Positions 19,502 through 28,001 of a DNA stretch of 64,000 nt are shown here, in pieces. This DNA is from UBA10649 sp963700745. GTDB taxonomy: Bacteria > Actinomycetota > Actinomycetes > S36-B12. The stretch covers positions 248,001 through 312,000 of the forward strand of contig CAVOYT010000012.1 of NCBI GenBank assembly GCA_963700745.1, written 5' to 3'. Every line of letters starts with the position of its first letter. Position 1 is the stretch's first letter. The notes beneath the pieces are model-generated. The model did no database searches and had not been told where the DNA came from. It saw only the letters and a list, made by a program, of their open reading frames with translations. Made by a program: the position numbers and the translations under genes.

Positions 19502-22500
19502 CGCCGACCACCGTCTTCTTCCGGATCACGAGGACCCGATAGGTGCCCACCCCTGCCGGCCGGGCCTTCTTCACGACGAACTTGTAGCGGCCCTTCGCTG
19601 ACGTACGCGTCTTGGCAGTGGTGACCCACTCACCGTTGACGGACTTCTGCCGCCAGACCTTCAGGCCCTTCTTCGCGGGACGCACGACACCGACCACCTT
19701 GTACTTCTTGCCCTTCTTGACGGTGATCGCCGCCGGGGTCAGCAGTGACACCGTGCGCTGCTTCACCGTCCCCGCGGCCGTCTCGGGGGCCGGCGCAGCG
19801 GCGGGGGCCGGAGCTGCCGGGGCTGGCGTCACCGCGCTGCCATCCGCGGAGAAGTAGGTGGACTTCAGGCCCAGGGCCCGCTGAAGCTTGCTGCCGGTGA
19901 GCGTCGTGACCGAACCGTCGGCGAGGGTCGCGGCAGCCGTCTTGACCGCCCCGGAGACGTAGCGCTCGGTGATGTCCACCTTCCACACCTCGGAGACTCC
20001 GAAGGCCTGGGCCATCTTCGCCTGGGGCACGACGACCGACCATGCGCGGTTCGGGTTGTCCTCGTGCGCCATCCACGGGTCGGGCACGCTCACGGCGTAC
20101 GGCAACGTGCCGCCCCAGACGTCCTGCACCGACTGGGTCGCCCCGCCGCTGGAGGAGTGGTAGAACGCGCTGATCGGCTCGCCGTTGTACAGGATCGCCA
20201 GGCCGGTCGTGTCGGAGGCCAGCGTGGCGTTGACCGCCTCGACCCACCGGTCGCCCTTGGCCGAGCTCGCCTTGGTCCAGCCCGGTGAAGGTCTGGTCGT
20301 AGTAGGGGCCGCCGCCGTCGTCCATGTTGCACGAACAGGCCTGTCGCACGCCGCGCTTGACCTTGCTGAGTGCGTAGGTACGTGCCGCCAGCACCTGCGC
20401 CTGCATGGCCGCGGCGGGCCAGGAGCTCGAGACCTCGGAGATTCCGTACAGGTACTCGTCGTGGACCCGGACCGAGTTGACGACGTTGAGCTTCACGCCG
20501 CCGGACGTGGACACCGGGACGAGCTCCACCGAGCCGTAGCGGTAGCGATGGCCCGAGGAGTCGAGGGACGAACCGCCGACGACGTTCAGCAGGGTGGGGC
20601 CGCCAGCCGCCCCGCCGGGGGTGCGGGTGCCGGCCCAGCGGACGGTCACCGAGGGCGCGGTCCCCAGGTCCGCGGTCTGCCCGCCCGCTACCCGCTTCAC
20701 CGTGACGTTCGGGCCGTCAACGCCGAAGCGGAACTCGTCGAGCGGACCGCCCACGGTGACGTTGGGACCGACCGTGACCTCGATGGCTCCGCCGGAGGGA
20801 TCGAGGGGCTCGGCCCGCACCTTGGCCGAGGACACCTGGTACAGCAGGTTGATGCGCGCATCCATGTCGTCCTGCACCGGGGTCACCGCCGTGCCCGTGT
20901 AGTAGTACGTGGCGATGCCGGCCGCGTCATAGCCGGCCTTGGCCATCCCGTAGGCACCCCACTGCGACATGCCCACGCCGTGCCCCCACCCGGCGCCGTT
21001 GACGGTGAACTCCGAGGGGGCGGCACACGGATCCGGAGGCGAGTCCACGGTGGGCAGCACCCGCGCGGTCCCCGTCCAGGGGTAGGTCGCATCGGCTCCG
21101 CTGGCGCCGGACAAGGTCAACGTGTAGTCACCGGGCGGGACCGGCTGCCCCGCGTCGTTCAGCTTGTCCCATCCGACGGACAGCGGCCCGCCGGCCTCCT
21201 GCTGGCCGCTGAGGGACCGTACGACGTCGCCGCACTTCGACCGAACGGTCATGGACCAGGCCAGCGGGGCCGTCGTGCTGGCGTTCACCGCGATCGCTTC
21301 GGCAGCGCCGTACGGCACCGCCGCCGCGACCGCCGGGTTGAACATGGTGACGCCGATCTTCGACGCGGCCATGGCACGGATCGTCGGAATCTGGCTGCGC
21401 AGGACGGCGCCCGGGCAGGAGGTGCTGCCGATGTCGCCGTGGCCGCCGACGACCAGCGCCGTGGCCTGCTGTCCCGGCTTGTACTTCGAGGTGCCGGCCC
21501 CCGAGTCGGAGGTCAGGACGGTCGTGCCGTTGGGATCGCGCTGGAACAAGGACAGCTTCCACGCGATGAGCGAGGCGAGCGACTCGTTGATCGCGGCCTG
21601 GTCGACCGCGTCCGGCCGGAAGGAGCGGAAGTCGCCGATGGCCGAGACCGCGAAGGTGTCGACATTGAAGCCGGCGGTGTGTCCGCCGACGACCGCCTGG
21701 TCCATGCCCCCGCCGCGTCCCTCGTACAGGCGCCCGAACCGGTCGATGAGGAAGTTGTACGCCATGTCGGAGTAGTTCAGGCCCTTGGTGAACCACTGGT
21801 ACAGGTTGCGGACCTGCTTGGCCGCCTCCTCGGGCGTGTAGTTGTTGGTCGAGGCCGTGTGATGGATGAAGGCGGCCTTGATCGTGCCCGCGTACTTCGT
21901 CGAACCGCTGCGCTTGGACTCGTCCGCTCCCCACATGGCCCTGGTGATGATCGGTGGCATCGGGGCGCCGACGGTCGCGGCCGCGACCGTCGAGACCGGC
22001 AGGGTCGACTCGTCGGGCATCGGCAGTTCGGCGTCCTCGTCGGTGACGGGACTGTCGAGCAGCACGACCGAGGGATGGGTCGGCTTGACGCCGTCGGGAG
22101 TGTCGATGCGCACCTGCACGCCGTCCGCATCGCCGGTCAGCAGCGGATCGGTGCCGAATCGCGCCCGGGACGCCTCGGCGGAGTCCGGGTCCGGCCCGTG
22201 GTCGTCATGCACGGACAGCGGCGTCCACTCCGTCCAGACGCCGTCCTCGCGCACCCGTACGAGGACCCGGCTGTCCGGGTCGAGGGGGGTGTCGGACGCG
22301 ATCCCGACGAGCCCGAAGTCCTTGGTGTCCATTGCGCGGGTGGCCAGGGCCGGCTTGAGCGGACGCGCTGCCGCGTCGACGGTCGGCGCGAGTCGATACG
22401 AGCGGAGCCAGCGCCGGCACCGCCTCGAGCGGCGGCTGCCTCCGGGTCCTGCCACGAGGCCATGGCCACCGCGCTCTCGGCCACCACCTGCGGATCGATC

Positions 22501-22664
22501 CCCGAGAGGGCGAGCTCCTGAATCGAGCCGTCCACCGGGGCGCGCGAGGACAGGTCGGGCGCGCCCGGCAGCCCGACGACCGGCAGGGCGAGACCGGCTC
22601 CGACGACCGAGACGGCGACCAGGCCGGCCAGCCAGGGGGCGACCGCGGGACGACGGACGGGCAC
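19470..22664 (-). CDS. Secreted amidase-2/PGRP plus SpoIID domain wall hydrolase
   Basis: About 1064 residues. A signal peptide (LAGLVAVSVVGAGLALPVVG) precedes an amidase-2/PGRP domain at about 225-410, with zinc ligands in AAFIHHTAS and GGHGDIGSTSCPG and the conserved SDMAYNFLIDRFGRLYEGR. An Ig-like stretch and then a SpoIID/LytB domain follow: GWGHGVGMSQWGAYGMA, DEYLYGISEVSSSWP, AQVLAARTYAL and the SSSGG motif. The end is a basic KKGKKYKV wall-binding-like region. The amidase cuts the lactoyl-alanine bond; SpoIID domains are lytic transglycosylases, so one protein could denude glycan and then cleave it. Breaks lie near 22410 and 20284. The start has GAGGAGA upstream. It diverges from the LCP gene. 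Confidence 0.85.
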
Positions 22665-23017
22665 GAAGGGTCTCCTCGACTGGTGGGCGGGACAGGTGGA
22701 CGGGACTGGTGGACGGACAGGGATCGACGCGGCTGAGCGTCAGCCAGCCTCCACGGTGCCACACAAGCTGGCTCAACTCCACTTCCCCCGAGTCCCGTGT
22801 GTCACATTCGCCACAGTCGTCGGGGTCCCGCCACGCCCTCCCGCACCCGTCGGCGACCGCGTCGCCCCACTCACGAGCCCCTCACGAGATTCCCCTGTCC
22901 GGAACCTCCCGATCCGCTGGTGCGTCGGTAGGGAGCAGGTCCTGCCACGGCTTACCATGGCGGGGCAACCTTTCCGACCCTGTCCGTTCACCCCGGACGA
23001 CCCGATTGGACACCTTG
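22665..23017. promoter_or_regulatory. 353-nt divergent intergenic region, amidase/LCP
   Basis: No gene is seen here. On the plus strand TACCAT at 22956-22961 could be the -10 box for the LCP gene, leaving a leader of about 50 nt. A small hairpin GGCTGA-GCG-TCAGCC sits at 22731-22745 in what would be the amidase leader. Near the amidase start there are imperfect direct repeats of GGACGGGACTGGTGG. The length and leaders contrast with the short leaderless spacers elsewhere and suggest regulation of these two wall genes. Confidence 0.4.
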
Positions 23018-24451
23018 ATGAGCCCATCCGGCCCCGGCACGGGCCGCCGCGTCTCGCGGGTGCTGCTCACGATCGTGTCGGTCATGGTGCTGCTCACCAC
23101 GGTCGTCGGGGCCGGGGTCAGCGTCGTCATGGGCCAGCTCCAGGGCAACATCACCGCCCTCGACGTCAGCGACAACCTCGGACCGGTGGACACCACCGAG
23201 CCGCTCATGGTCGTCAACGAGGAGACCGGGACCTACGAGCCCCTCACCGTGGTGCTCATGGGCAGCGACACCCGCGAGGGCAAGGGCAACGGCGGCTTCG
23301 GCAGCGTGGAGGAGTTCGGCGGCGCCGAGCGCTCCGACACCACGATCGTCATGCACATCAGCGGGGACCGGAAGTCCGCCATCGGCGTGAGCATCCCCCG
23401 CGACACCATCATCACGCTGCCCAAGTGCAAGAAGGACGGCAAGAAGGTCGGCGGGGTCCAGGCGCGCTTCAACCAGGCCATCGAGGTCGGCGGCCCCGGG
23501 TGCACGGTCAAGGCGGTCGAGGAGATGTCCGGCCTCGACATCAACAACTTCATGCTCGTCGACTTCGGCGGATTCAAGCGCATCGTCGACGCCCTCGGCG
23601 GCGTGGAGATCTGCCTCAGCACGGCCGTTGATGACCCCCTCAGCGGCCTGAAGCTCTCCAAGGGCAAGCACGTCGTCCAGGGCGAGGAGGCCCTCGCCTT
23701 CGTCCGCGCCCGCAAGACCCTCGGCGACGGGTCCGACACCTCGCGCATCCGGCGCCAGCAGGCCTTCATCTCCTCGCTCATGCGCCAGGTGCTGTCGAGC
23801 GGCACGCTGCTGAATCCGGCCTCCCTCCTCGGAGTCCTCGACGCCGCCACCAAGTCACTGACCGCGGATCCGCAGATGGCGGACATCAACAACCTCAAGG
23901 ACCTCGCGCTCAGCCTGAAGGACCTCAAGCCGGCGAACGTCACGTTCACGACGCTGCCGTGGACGCCCAACGGCGACAACGCCACCGTCAGCGTCAACAC
24001 CGAGAAGGCGCAGCCCATCTGGGATGCCATGAAGAACGACACCCCGTGGCCGCCGAAGGATGCGACCGGCGCGGAGACGCCCCTGCTGAAGACCCCGCCG
24101 GGGAACATCCGCGTGAACGTCCTGAACGGCACCACGACCAAGGGCGAGGCGAAGAGGGTCGCGAAGCAGCTGCGCAAGGCCGGCTTCATCGTGGAGGAGG
24201 TCGGCAACGCCGACACCACGGACTACACCACGACCACGGTGCAGTACGACAAGAAGTGGGACCAGTCGGCCAAGACGCTGATCTACGCATCCGGCGCCAC
24301 CGCCTCGGAGAAGGTCAAGAAGCAGGGCGCGGTGCTCAACCTGATCGTCGGCACCGACTTCACGTCGATCAAGGACGTGACGATCCTCGACATCACGCAG
24401 GACTACACCGCGCAGGTCAACACCGGCGACGAGAACTTCTGCGCGTCCTGA
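23018..24451 (+). CDS. LytR-CpsA-Psr (LCP) family glycopolymer ligase
   Basis: An intact 477-residue protein. The short cytoplasmic N-terminus MSPSGPGTGRRVSR and one membrane helix (VLLTIVSVMVLLTTVVGAGV) are followed by an extracellular LCP domain: VLMGSDTREG, RSDTTIVMHISGDRK, GVSIPRDTII, FGGFKRIVDALGGVEI and FVRARKTLGDGSDTSRIRRQQ, with the Arg/Asp residues that hold the polyprenyl pyrophosphate. A C-terminal LytR_C domain starts at about residue 360 (NIRVNVLNGTT). LCP enzymes transfer glycopolymers such as teichoic acid or arabinogalactan from a lipid carrier to peptidoglycan. A role in attaching the polymer made by the 30-46 kb locus is plausible but inferred. Confidence 0.92.
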   Translation: MSPSGPGTGRRVSRVLLTIVSVMVLLTTVVGAGVSVVMGQLQGNITALDVSDNLGPVDTTEPLMVVNEETGTYEPLTVVLMGSDTREGKGNGGFGSVEEFGGAERSDTTIVMHISGDRKSAIGVSIPRDTIITLPKCKKDGKKVGGVQARFNQAIEVGGPGCTVKAVEEMSGLDINNFMLVDFGGFKRIVDALGGVEICLSTAVDDPLSGLKLSKGKHVVQGEEALAFVRARKTLGDGSDTSRIRRQQAFISSLMRQVLSSGTLLNPASLLGVLDAATKSLTADPQMADINNLKDLALSLKDLKPANVTFTTLPWTPNGDNATVSVNTEKAQPIWDAMKNDTPWPPKDATGAETPLLKTPPGNIRVNVLNGTTTKGEAKRVAKQLRKAGFIVEEVGNADTTDYTTTTVQYDKKWDQSAKTLIYASGATASEKVKKQGAVLNLIVGTDFTSIKDVTILDITQDYTAQVNTGDENFCAS

Positions 24452-24474
24452 TCAGCCGGTCTGATCAGCCGGTC
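24449..24474. repeat. Tandem 13-bp duplication holding both convergent stop codons
   Basis: TGATCAGCCGGTC occurs twice in direct tandem. TGATCA is palindromic: in the first copy it gives the stop of the LCP gene on the plus strand, in the second the stop of the small gene on the minus strand. Confidence 0.8.
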
Positions 24475-24638
24475 TGCGCGGAGGCATCCAGTGCCGACAC
24501 CGCCTCGGCCCACCTGGCGCCAGCATCATCCCCGTACAGCTCCTGGGCAGCGGAATACAGCCGAATGAGGGCATCCCGGTCGCCGGCGATGGCCGCCTCG
24601 CGGACCTCGTCGCGCCACGACTCGAGGGTGGGCGTCAT
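24465..24638 (-). CDS. Small hypothetical protein (57 aa)
   Basis: A short acidic helical protein, MTPTLESWRDEVREAAIAG to VSALDASAQTG, without Cys or a membrane helix. The composition and codon use look like real coding sequence, and CATACT 7 nt before the ATG could serve as a -10 box for a leaderless message. The gene converges on LCP with the stop codons 13 bp apart. I do not recognise the family. An upstream in-frame start at 24680 would add only a low-complexity APAPAP segment. Confidence 0.5.
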   Translation of the reverse strand: MTPTLESWRDEVREAAIAGDRDALIRLYSAAQELYGDDAGARWAEAVSALDASAQTG

Positions 24639-24717
24639 GCCGTCCAGTATGCGCGCCGGAGCGGGGGCCGGGGCCATCACTGATCACGCCTGACCGGTGT
24701 GCGCCGATCTCGGCTGG

Positions 24718-25599
24718 CTAGTCGAGGGGCGACAGCGTCACGGACAGGTGACCCCGCACGCCGCAGGGTCCTGATGGCTGACGCGATTCGCCGGTGCCCG
24801 CTACCTCACGCGCCGCCAGCGCAAGCGCTAGCAGGCCCGCGGCGGCCCCGCACTCGCCCACCACACGATGAAGCGCGGCGTCCATCCCATTCCCGCGGGC
24901 GGTGGGTGCTCGCTGGCGCTCTCCGGGGTCTGGTCGCTCGACTCCCCAGGACGCCACCCGCGCGAGCGGTCGCCGGTGCTCATCGAGTGACGCGCCCGGT
25001 CCGATGAGGAGCACGGCGGCCGCCCCTTCCGCCGCCAGGGAATCGCCAGCCACCACCGCCGGCTCGGCGGCATCGGCCGCGAGCACCAGCACCCGATCCG
25101 CTCGATCCGCCTCGATGAGAGCCACACCGCGGGCGAAGGCCTCGCGGCCGGATTCGCGCCCGCATACCGAGACATTCGCCCCCGGGATGCCGAGCAGGAT
25201 CGCGACGTAGCCGGCATGAACGCTCGCAACGGTGTTCGGGAACGCCATGGGGAAGACCATGTCGGGCCCGTGCGTCGCGGCCTGCCGCACGAAGTCGGCG
25301 AGCGGTTCGACCCCGGCCCACCGGGAGCCGAGGACGATGGCGTCGCGCGATGTCGACGCTCCCGTCGAGGGCCAGACGTCGACAGCAGCGACCATCGCGA
25401 GCCGCGCGGTGCGCGACAGGGGCCTCAAGCCACGCATGGCCAGCGCGGCGGCGAGCGCGTCGTCGGAGAAGCGCGGCGGCGCAAGGCGCCCTCCGTCGGA
25501 AGGCCGGGCATCTTGCTCGGCCACAGCAGCAGCGAGGTCGTCCAATCCCCGGCCACCCGGCCAGAACGCACTCGCGCGAGCGATGGCCACGGCGCTCAT
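24718..25599 (-). CDS. Degenerate beta-ketoacyl synthase, chain-length-factor-like partner
   Basis: A 293-residue intact protein. It follows the thiolase-fold order of ketosynthases (FPMAFPNTVASVHAGYVAILLGIPG, then VSVCGRESGREAFARGVALI, then VGECGAAAGLLALAL), but no Cys sits at the nucleophile position before ESG, the HGTGT motif is absent, and the usual GH of the last motif is GE. The length and VGECGAAAG segment resemble the short chain-length-factor-like family (Ketoacyl-synt_2) of aryl polyene clusters. It is therefore probably a non-condensing partner of the complete ketosynthase upstream, with which it overlaps by ATGA. It is the last gene of the five-gene operon; what follows is a short gap before a convergent-type boundary. 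Confidence 0.7.
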   Translation of the reverse strand: MSAVAIARASAFWPGGRGLDDLAAAVAEQDARPSDGGRLAPPRFSDDALAAALAMRGLRPLSRTARLAMVAAVDVWPSTGASTSRDAIVLGSRWAGVEPLADFVRQAATHGPDMVFPMAFPNTVASVHAGYVAILLGIPGANVSVCGRESGREAFARGVALIEADRADRVLVLAADAAEPAVVAGDSLAAEGAAAVLLIGPGASLDEHRRPLARVASWGVERPDPGERQRAPTARGNGMDAALHRVVGECGAAAGLLALALAAREVAGTGESRQPSGPCGVRGHLSVTLSPLD

Positions 25600-26810
25600 G
25601 ACGCCTCCGCCGCGCGCAGGACGGTCACGGCGTTGCAGCCGCCAAAGGCGTACGACTGGTTCACCACGACGCGCGCATCGAGCCGACGTGGCCCATCGTT
25701 GATCACGTCCCAGTCGCAGTCCGGGTCCTGCGCCCCCACCCCCCACGTGGGCGGCACAAGGCCGGTCTCTAGGGCAAGCACGCAGGCCACAGCCTCGATC
25801 GCGCTCGCCGCACCCAGCCCGTGCCCGGTGAGCGACTTGATCGACGACGCCGGTGGGCGGCGCCCCGAGAAGACGGCGGTCATCGCCGCCACCTCGGCTC
25901 GGTCGTTTGCCCGCGTGCCGGTGCCGTGCGCGCAGATCCAGTCGATCTCCTCCGGGCCGACGCCGGCGTCCGCCAGTGCGGCGCCCAGCGCGAGCGCCGC
26001 TCCACGCCCGTCCGGATCCGGAGTGGTCGGATGTTGGGCATCGCACGACAGTCCGGCACCGGCCAGCACCGCCCGCTCTCGGGCCCCCCTGCTTCGAGCG
26101 GCCTCCCGCGATTCCACGAGCAGGAAAGCCGCGCCCTCCCCCAGGGTCAGTCCCTGCCGATCGAGACCGAACGGCCGGCACGCCGTCGGTGCCAGGGCAC
26201 CCAGCTTCGAGAAGCCCAGAAAGGCCGTCCGGCTGAACGCGTCGACGCCGCCGGCCAGTACGCGAGTCGATCGCCCCGACCGCACGTCGTCGAGCGCCTG
26301 CGCGAGGGCGTAGTTCCCCGCCGCGCATGCCCCACCCACGGCGGTGATGCGCCCCCGCACGCCAGTCCGGAGCGCGATGCGGTGCGCCAGTCCGTCCGGC
26401 GTGCCCTGCATGAGCTCCCGCGCGCGGTCCGGCGGCGTCGCGAACGGCCCCCGCGTCGTCGTCCGGCCACGTCTCGATCCACGTCGGCTCCCCCATCGTC
26501 GTGCCAACCACGAGATCGACGTCGCCGTCCTCGATGCCTGCGTCAGCAAGCGCGTCGCGGATCGCCATGACGGCCAGGGCCTCCGCCCTCCCCACGGCCG
26601 GAGTCCCGTCGCCGTGGCGCCAGGAATCCGGTAGGAGGTCGGCACGCACCTCGGCGCCGAGATGGGAGGCGAATGCCTCCGTGGGAAATGCGCGAACGGA
26701 GCCGATCCCACTGCGGCCGGCATGAGGGCCGACCACGTCTCGTCCGGCCCTCGGCCGAGGGGGCTGACGACTCCGACCGCGCTGACGACCGCGACCGCGT
26801 CGTCAGCCAC
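25596..26810 (-). CDS. Beta-ketoacyl-[ACP] synthase II-like condensing enzyme
   Basis: About 405 residues after bridging breaks near 26720 and 26445. The condensing triad is complete: nucleophile Cys in AVGGACAAGNYA (codon at about 26325-26327), first His in ICAHGTGTRANDRAE and second His in SIKSLTGHGLGAASA. The Gly-rich C-terminal NQSYAFGGCNAV is also typical of FabF-type enzymes. It would extend an acyl chain carried by the ACP encoded just before it; its GTG start overlaps the ACP gene by 8 nt. The downstream chain-length-factor-like protein probably forms a heterodimer with it, as in type II polyketide and aryl polyene systems. Product unknown. Confidence 0.8.
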   Translation of the reverse strand: MADDAVAVVSAVGVVSPLGRGPDETWSALMPAAVGSAPFAHFPRRHSPPISAPRCVPTSYRIPGATATGLRPWGGRRPWPSWRSATRLLTQASRTATSISWLARRWGSRRGSRRGRTTTRGPFATPPDRARELMQGTPDGLAHRIALRTGVRGRITAVGGACAAGNYALAQALDDVRSGRSTRVLAGGVDAFSRTAFLGFSKLGALAPTACRPFGLDRQGLTLGEGAAFLLVESREAARSRGARERAVLAGAGLSCDAQHPTTPDPDGRGAALALGAALADAGVGPEEIDWICAHGTGTRANDRAEVAAMTAVFSGRRPPASSIKSLTGHGLGAASAIEAVACVLALETGLVPPTWGVGAQDPDCDWDVINDGPRRLDARVVVNQSYAFGGCNAVTVLRAAEAS

Positions 26811-27034
26811 GCTGGGCCGCCACCAGCGACGAAAGGTCACGCACGCTGGTGACCTTCGCCAGATCACCCTCACTGAAGCGGACGCCGAATCGGTGCTCGA
26901 CGTGCACCGCGATCTCCATGGCCATCAGCGAGTCGATTCTCGACATCGACGAATGGGGTGTCCACGTCGAGGTCGTCAGGATCGAGCTCGGTCAACTCGG
27001 CCACGAGGTCTCGCAGGACCTCGAGGTCGCTCAC
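26803..27034 (-). CDS. Acyl carrier protein
   Basis: About 77 residues. The start VSDLEVLRDLVAELTELDPDDL is acidic and helical. After a one-base break near 26950 the frame continues SRIDSLMAMEIAVHVEHRF, where the Ser of DSL (codon 26929-26931) is the expected phosphopantetheine site, and ends VTSVRDLSSLVAAQRG. The gene length, 232 nt, is itself one base off a multiple of three, which agrees with a single indel. Its GTG overlaps the stop of the peptidase gene (GTGA), and the ketosynthase starts inside its last codons. A carrier dedicated to this operon is more likely than the general fatty-acid ACP, which is normally encoded with fab genes. Confidence 0.8.
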
Positions 27035-28001
27035 GCCAGCACCCGTCGGTCGGCCGCAGGCACGAAGTCGGGGGCCGGCGCGAACACTGCGCCCGCCCGC
27101 TTCGCCGCTCCATCGGCCGACGCGAGCGATGCGCCTGGGTCGCCGCAGAGCCGGTACGAGGACGCCTCCGGAGTGGGTTCGCCAGCGGCATCCGTGAAGG
27201 TGCCCGTGATCAGGACCTCGACGGTTGAAGGCCGGTACGTCATGGCGCTGGCGATCGCCACCACGACGCGAGTGCTGTCGAGGTGCAGGACTGGACGGAC
27301 CGCGCCGAGCGACGAAGCCGCCGCCCCAAGCAGCACGGCCCGCTCGGCGAAGCTCACGCCGACCCCGCGGCGGCTGGCAGTCCAGCACGTCACGGACATC
27401 AAGCAGCCGAGAGGGCGCTCGGCCACCGCCGCAAGGTGGGGGGCGCGCAGTCCACGGTAAGCGGCCCAGCCGGAGGGTCGCCCATGCCCGAGGTAGATCG
27501 CTAGCCCCAGGCCGGCGGTCAGCCCCGTCAGCATGTCCTCTCGAGTGACCCGCTCGGCCCCCCACCGTGCGACCGGGACGTCACCTAGATGATGCTCGAG
27601 CCTGGCCGCGAGGCGCTGGTAGCGGGGGCTGACCTGGCCGAGCACAGCCACAGGGGCGTCCGTCTCCCGTCGGCCCAGCACGTCGACGGCGGCCGCCGTG
27701 AACGCCCCGAGTCGGCGCACCGCCGGCACCCACCCCACTGGCACGGGTCGCCCGTCGCGGTCGCGCAGCAGCGACGCTGGGCACGGCGCGCGCCGCCGAC
27801 CGCCGGTACGGTCCCACGACGAGAACGGCACCGGCGTCACGCCCGAGGAGCCGCTCCCACCCCCCGCTGATCGTCAGGGATGGGAGCCGTGGAGACGGAC
27901 ACCTCGCGTCGCGCAGCGTGGGCACGCACCAAAGGAGCCAGCGACTCCATCGCGCCCTGCTCGCAGACGAGGACCCACCGGCCGGGGTCCGTTCGGCTCA
28001 T
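27031..28001 (-). CDS. Gingipain-like (C25, clan CD) cysteine peptidase homologue
   Basis: About 324 residues after repairing breaks near 27865 (a run of six G) and 27820. The N-terminus WVLVCEQGAMESLAPLVRAH resembles the first strand-helix of C25 domains. A Rossmann-like second part (APVAVLGQVSPRYQRLAARL) leads to LAIYLGHGRPSGW with the probable catalytic His (codon 27484-27486). Then CLMSVTCWTAS carries the probable catalytic Cys (27385-27387), and SYRLCGDPGASL resembles the LLGDP segment closing gingipain catalytic domains. There is no signal peptide, so it would act in the cytoplasm unless secreted otherwise. The ATG overlaps the stop of the large upstream gene (ATGA). A peptidase activating or trimming that product is a natural guess. 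CHAT-type caspase relatives are the main alternative. Confidence 0.6.
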
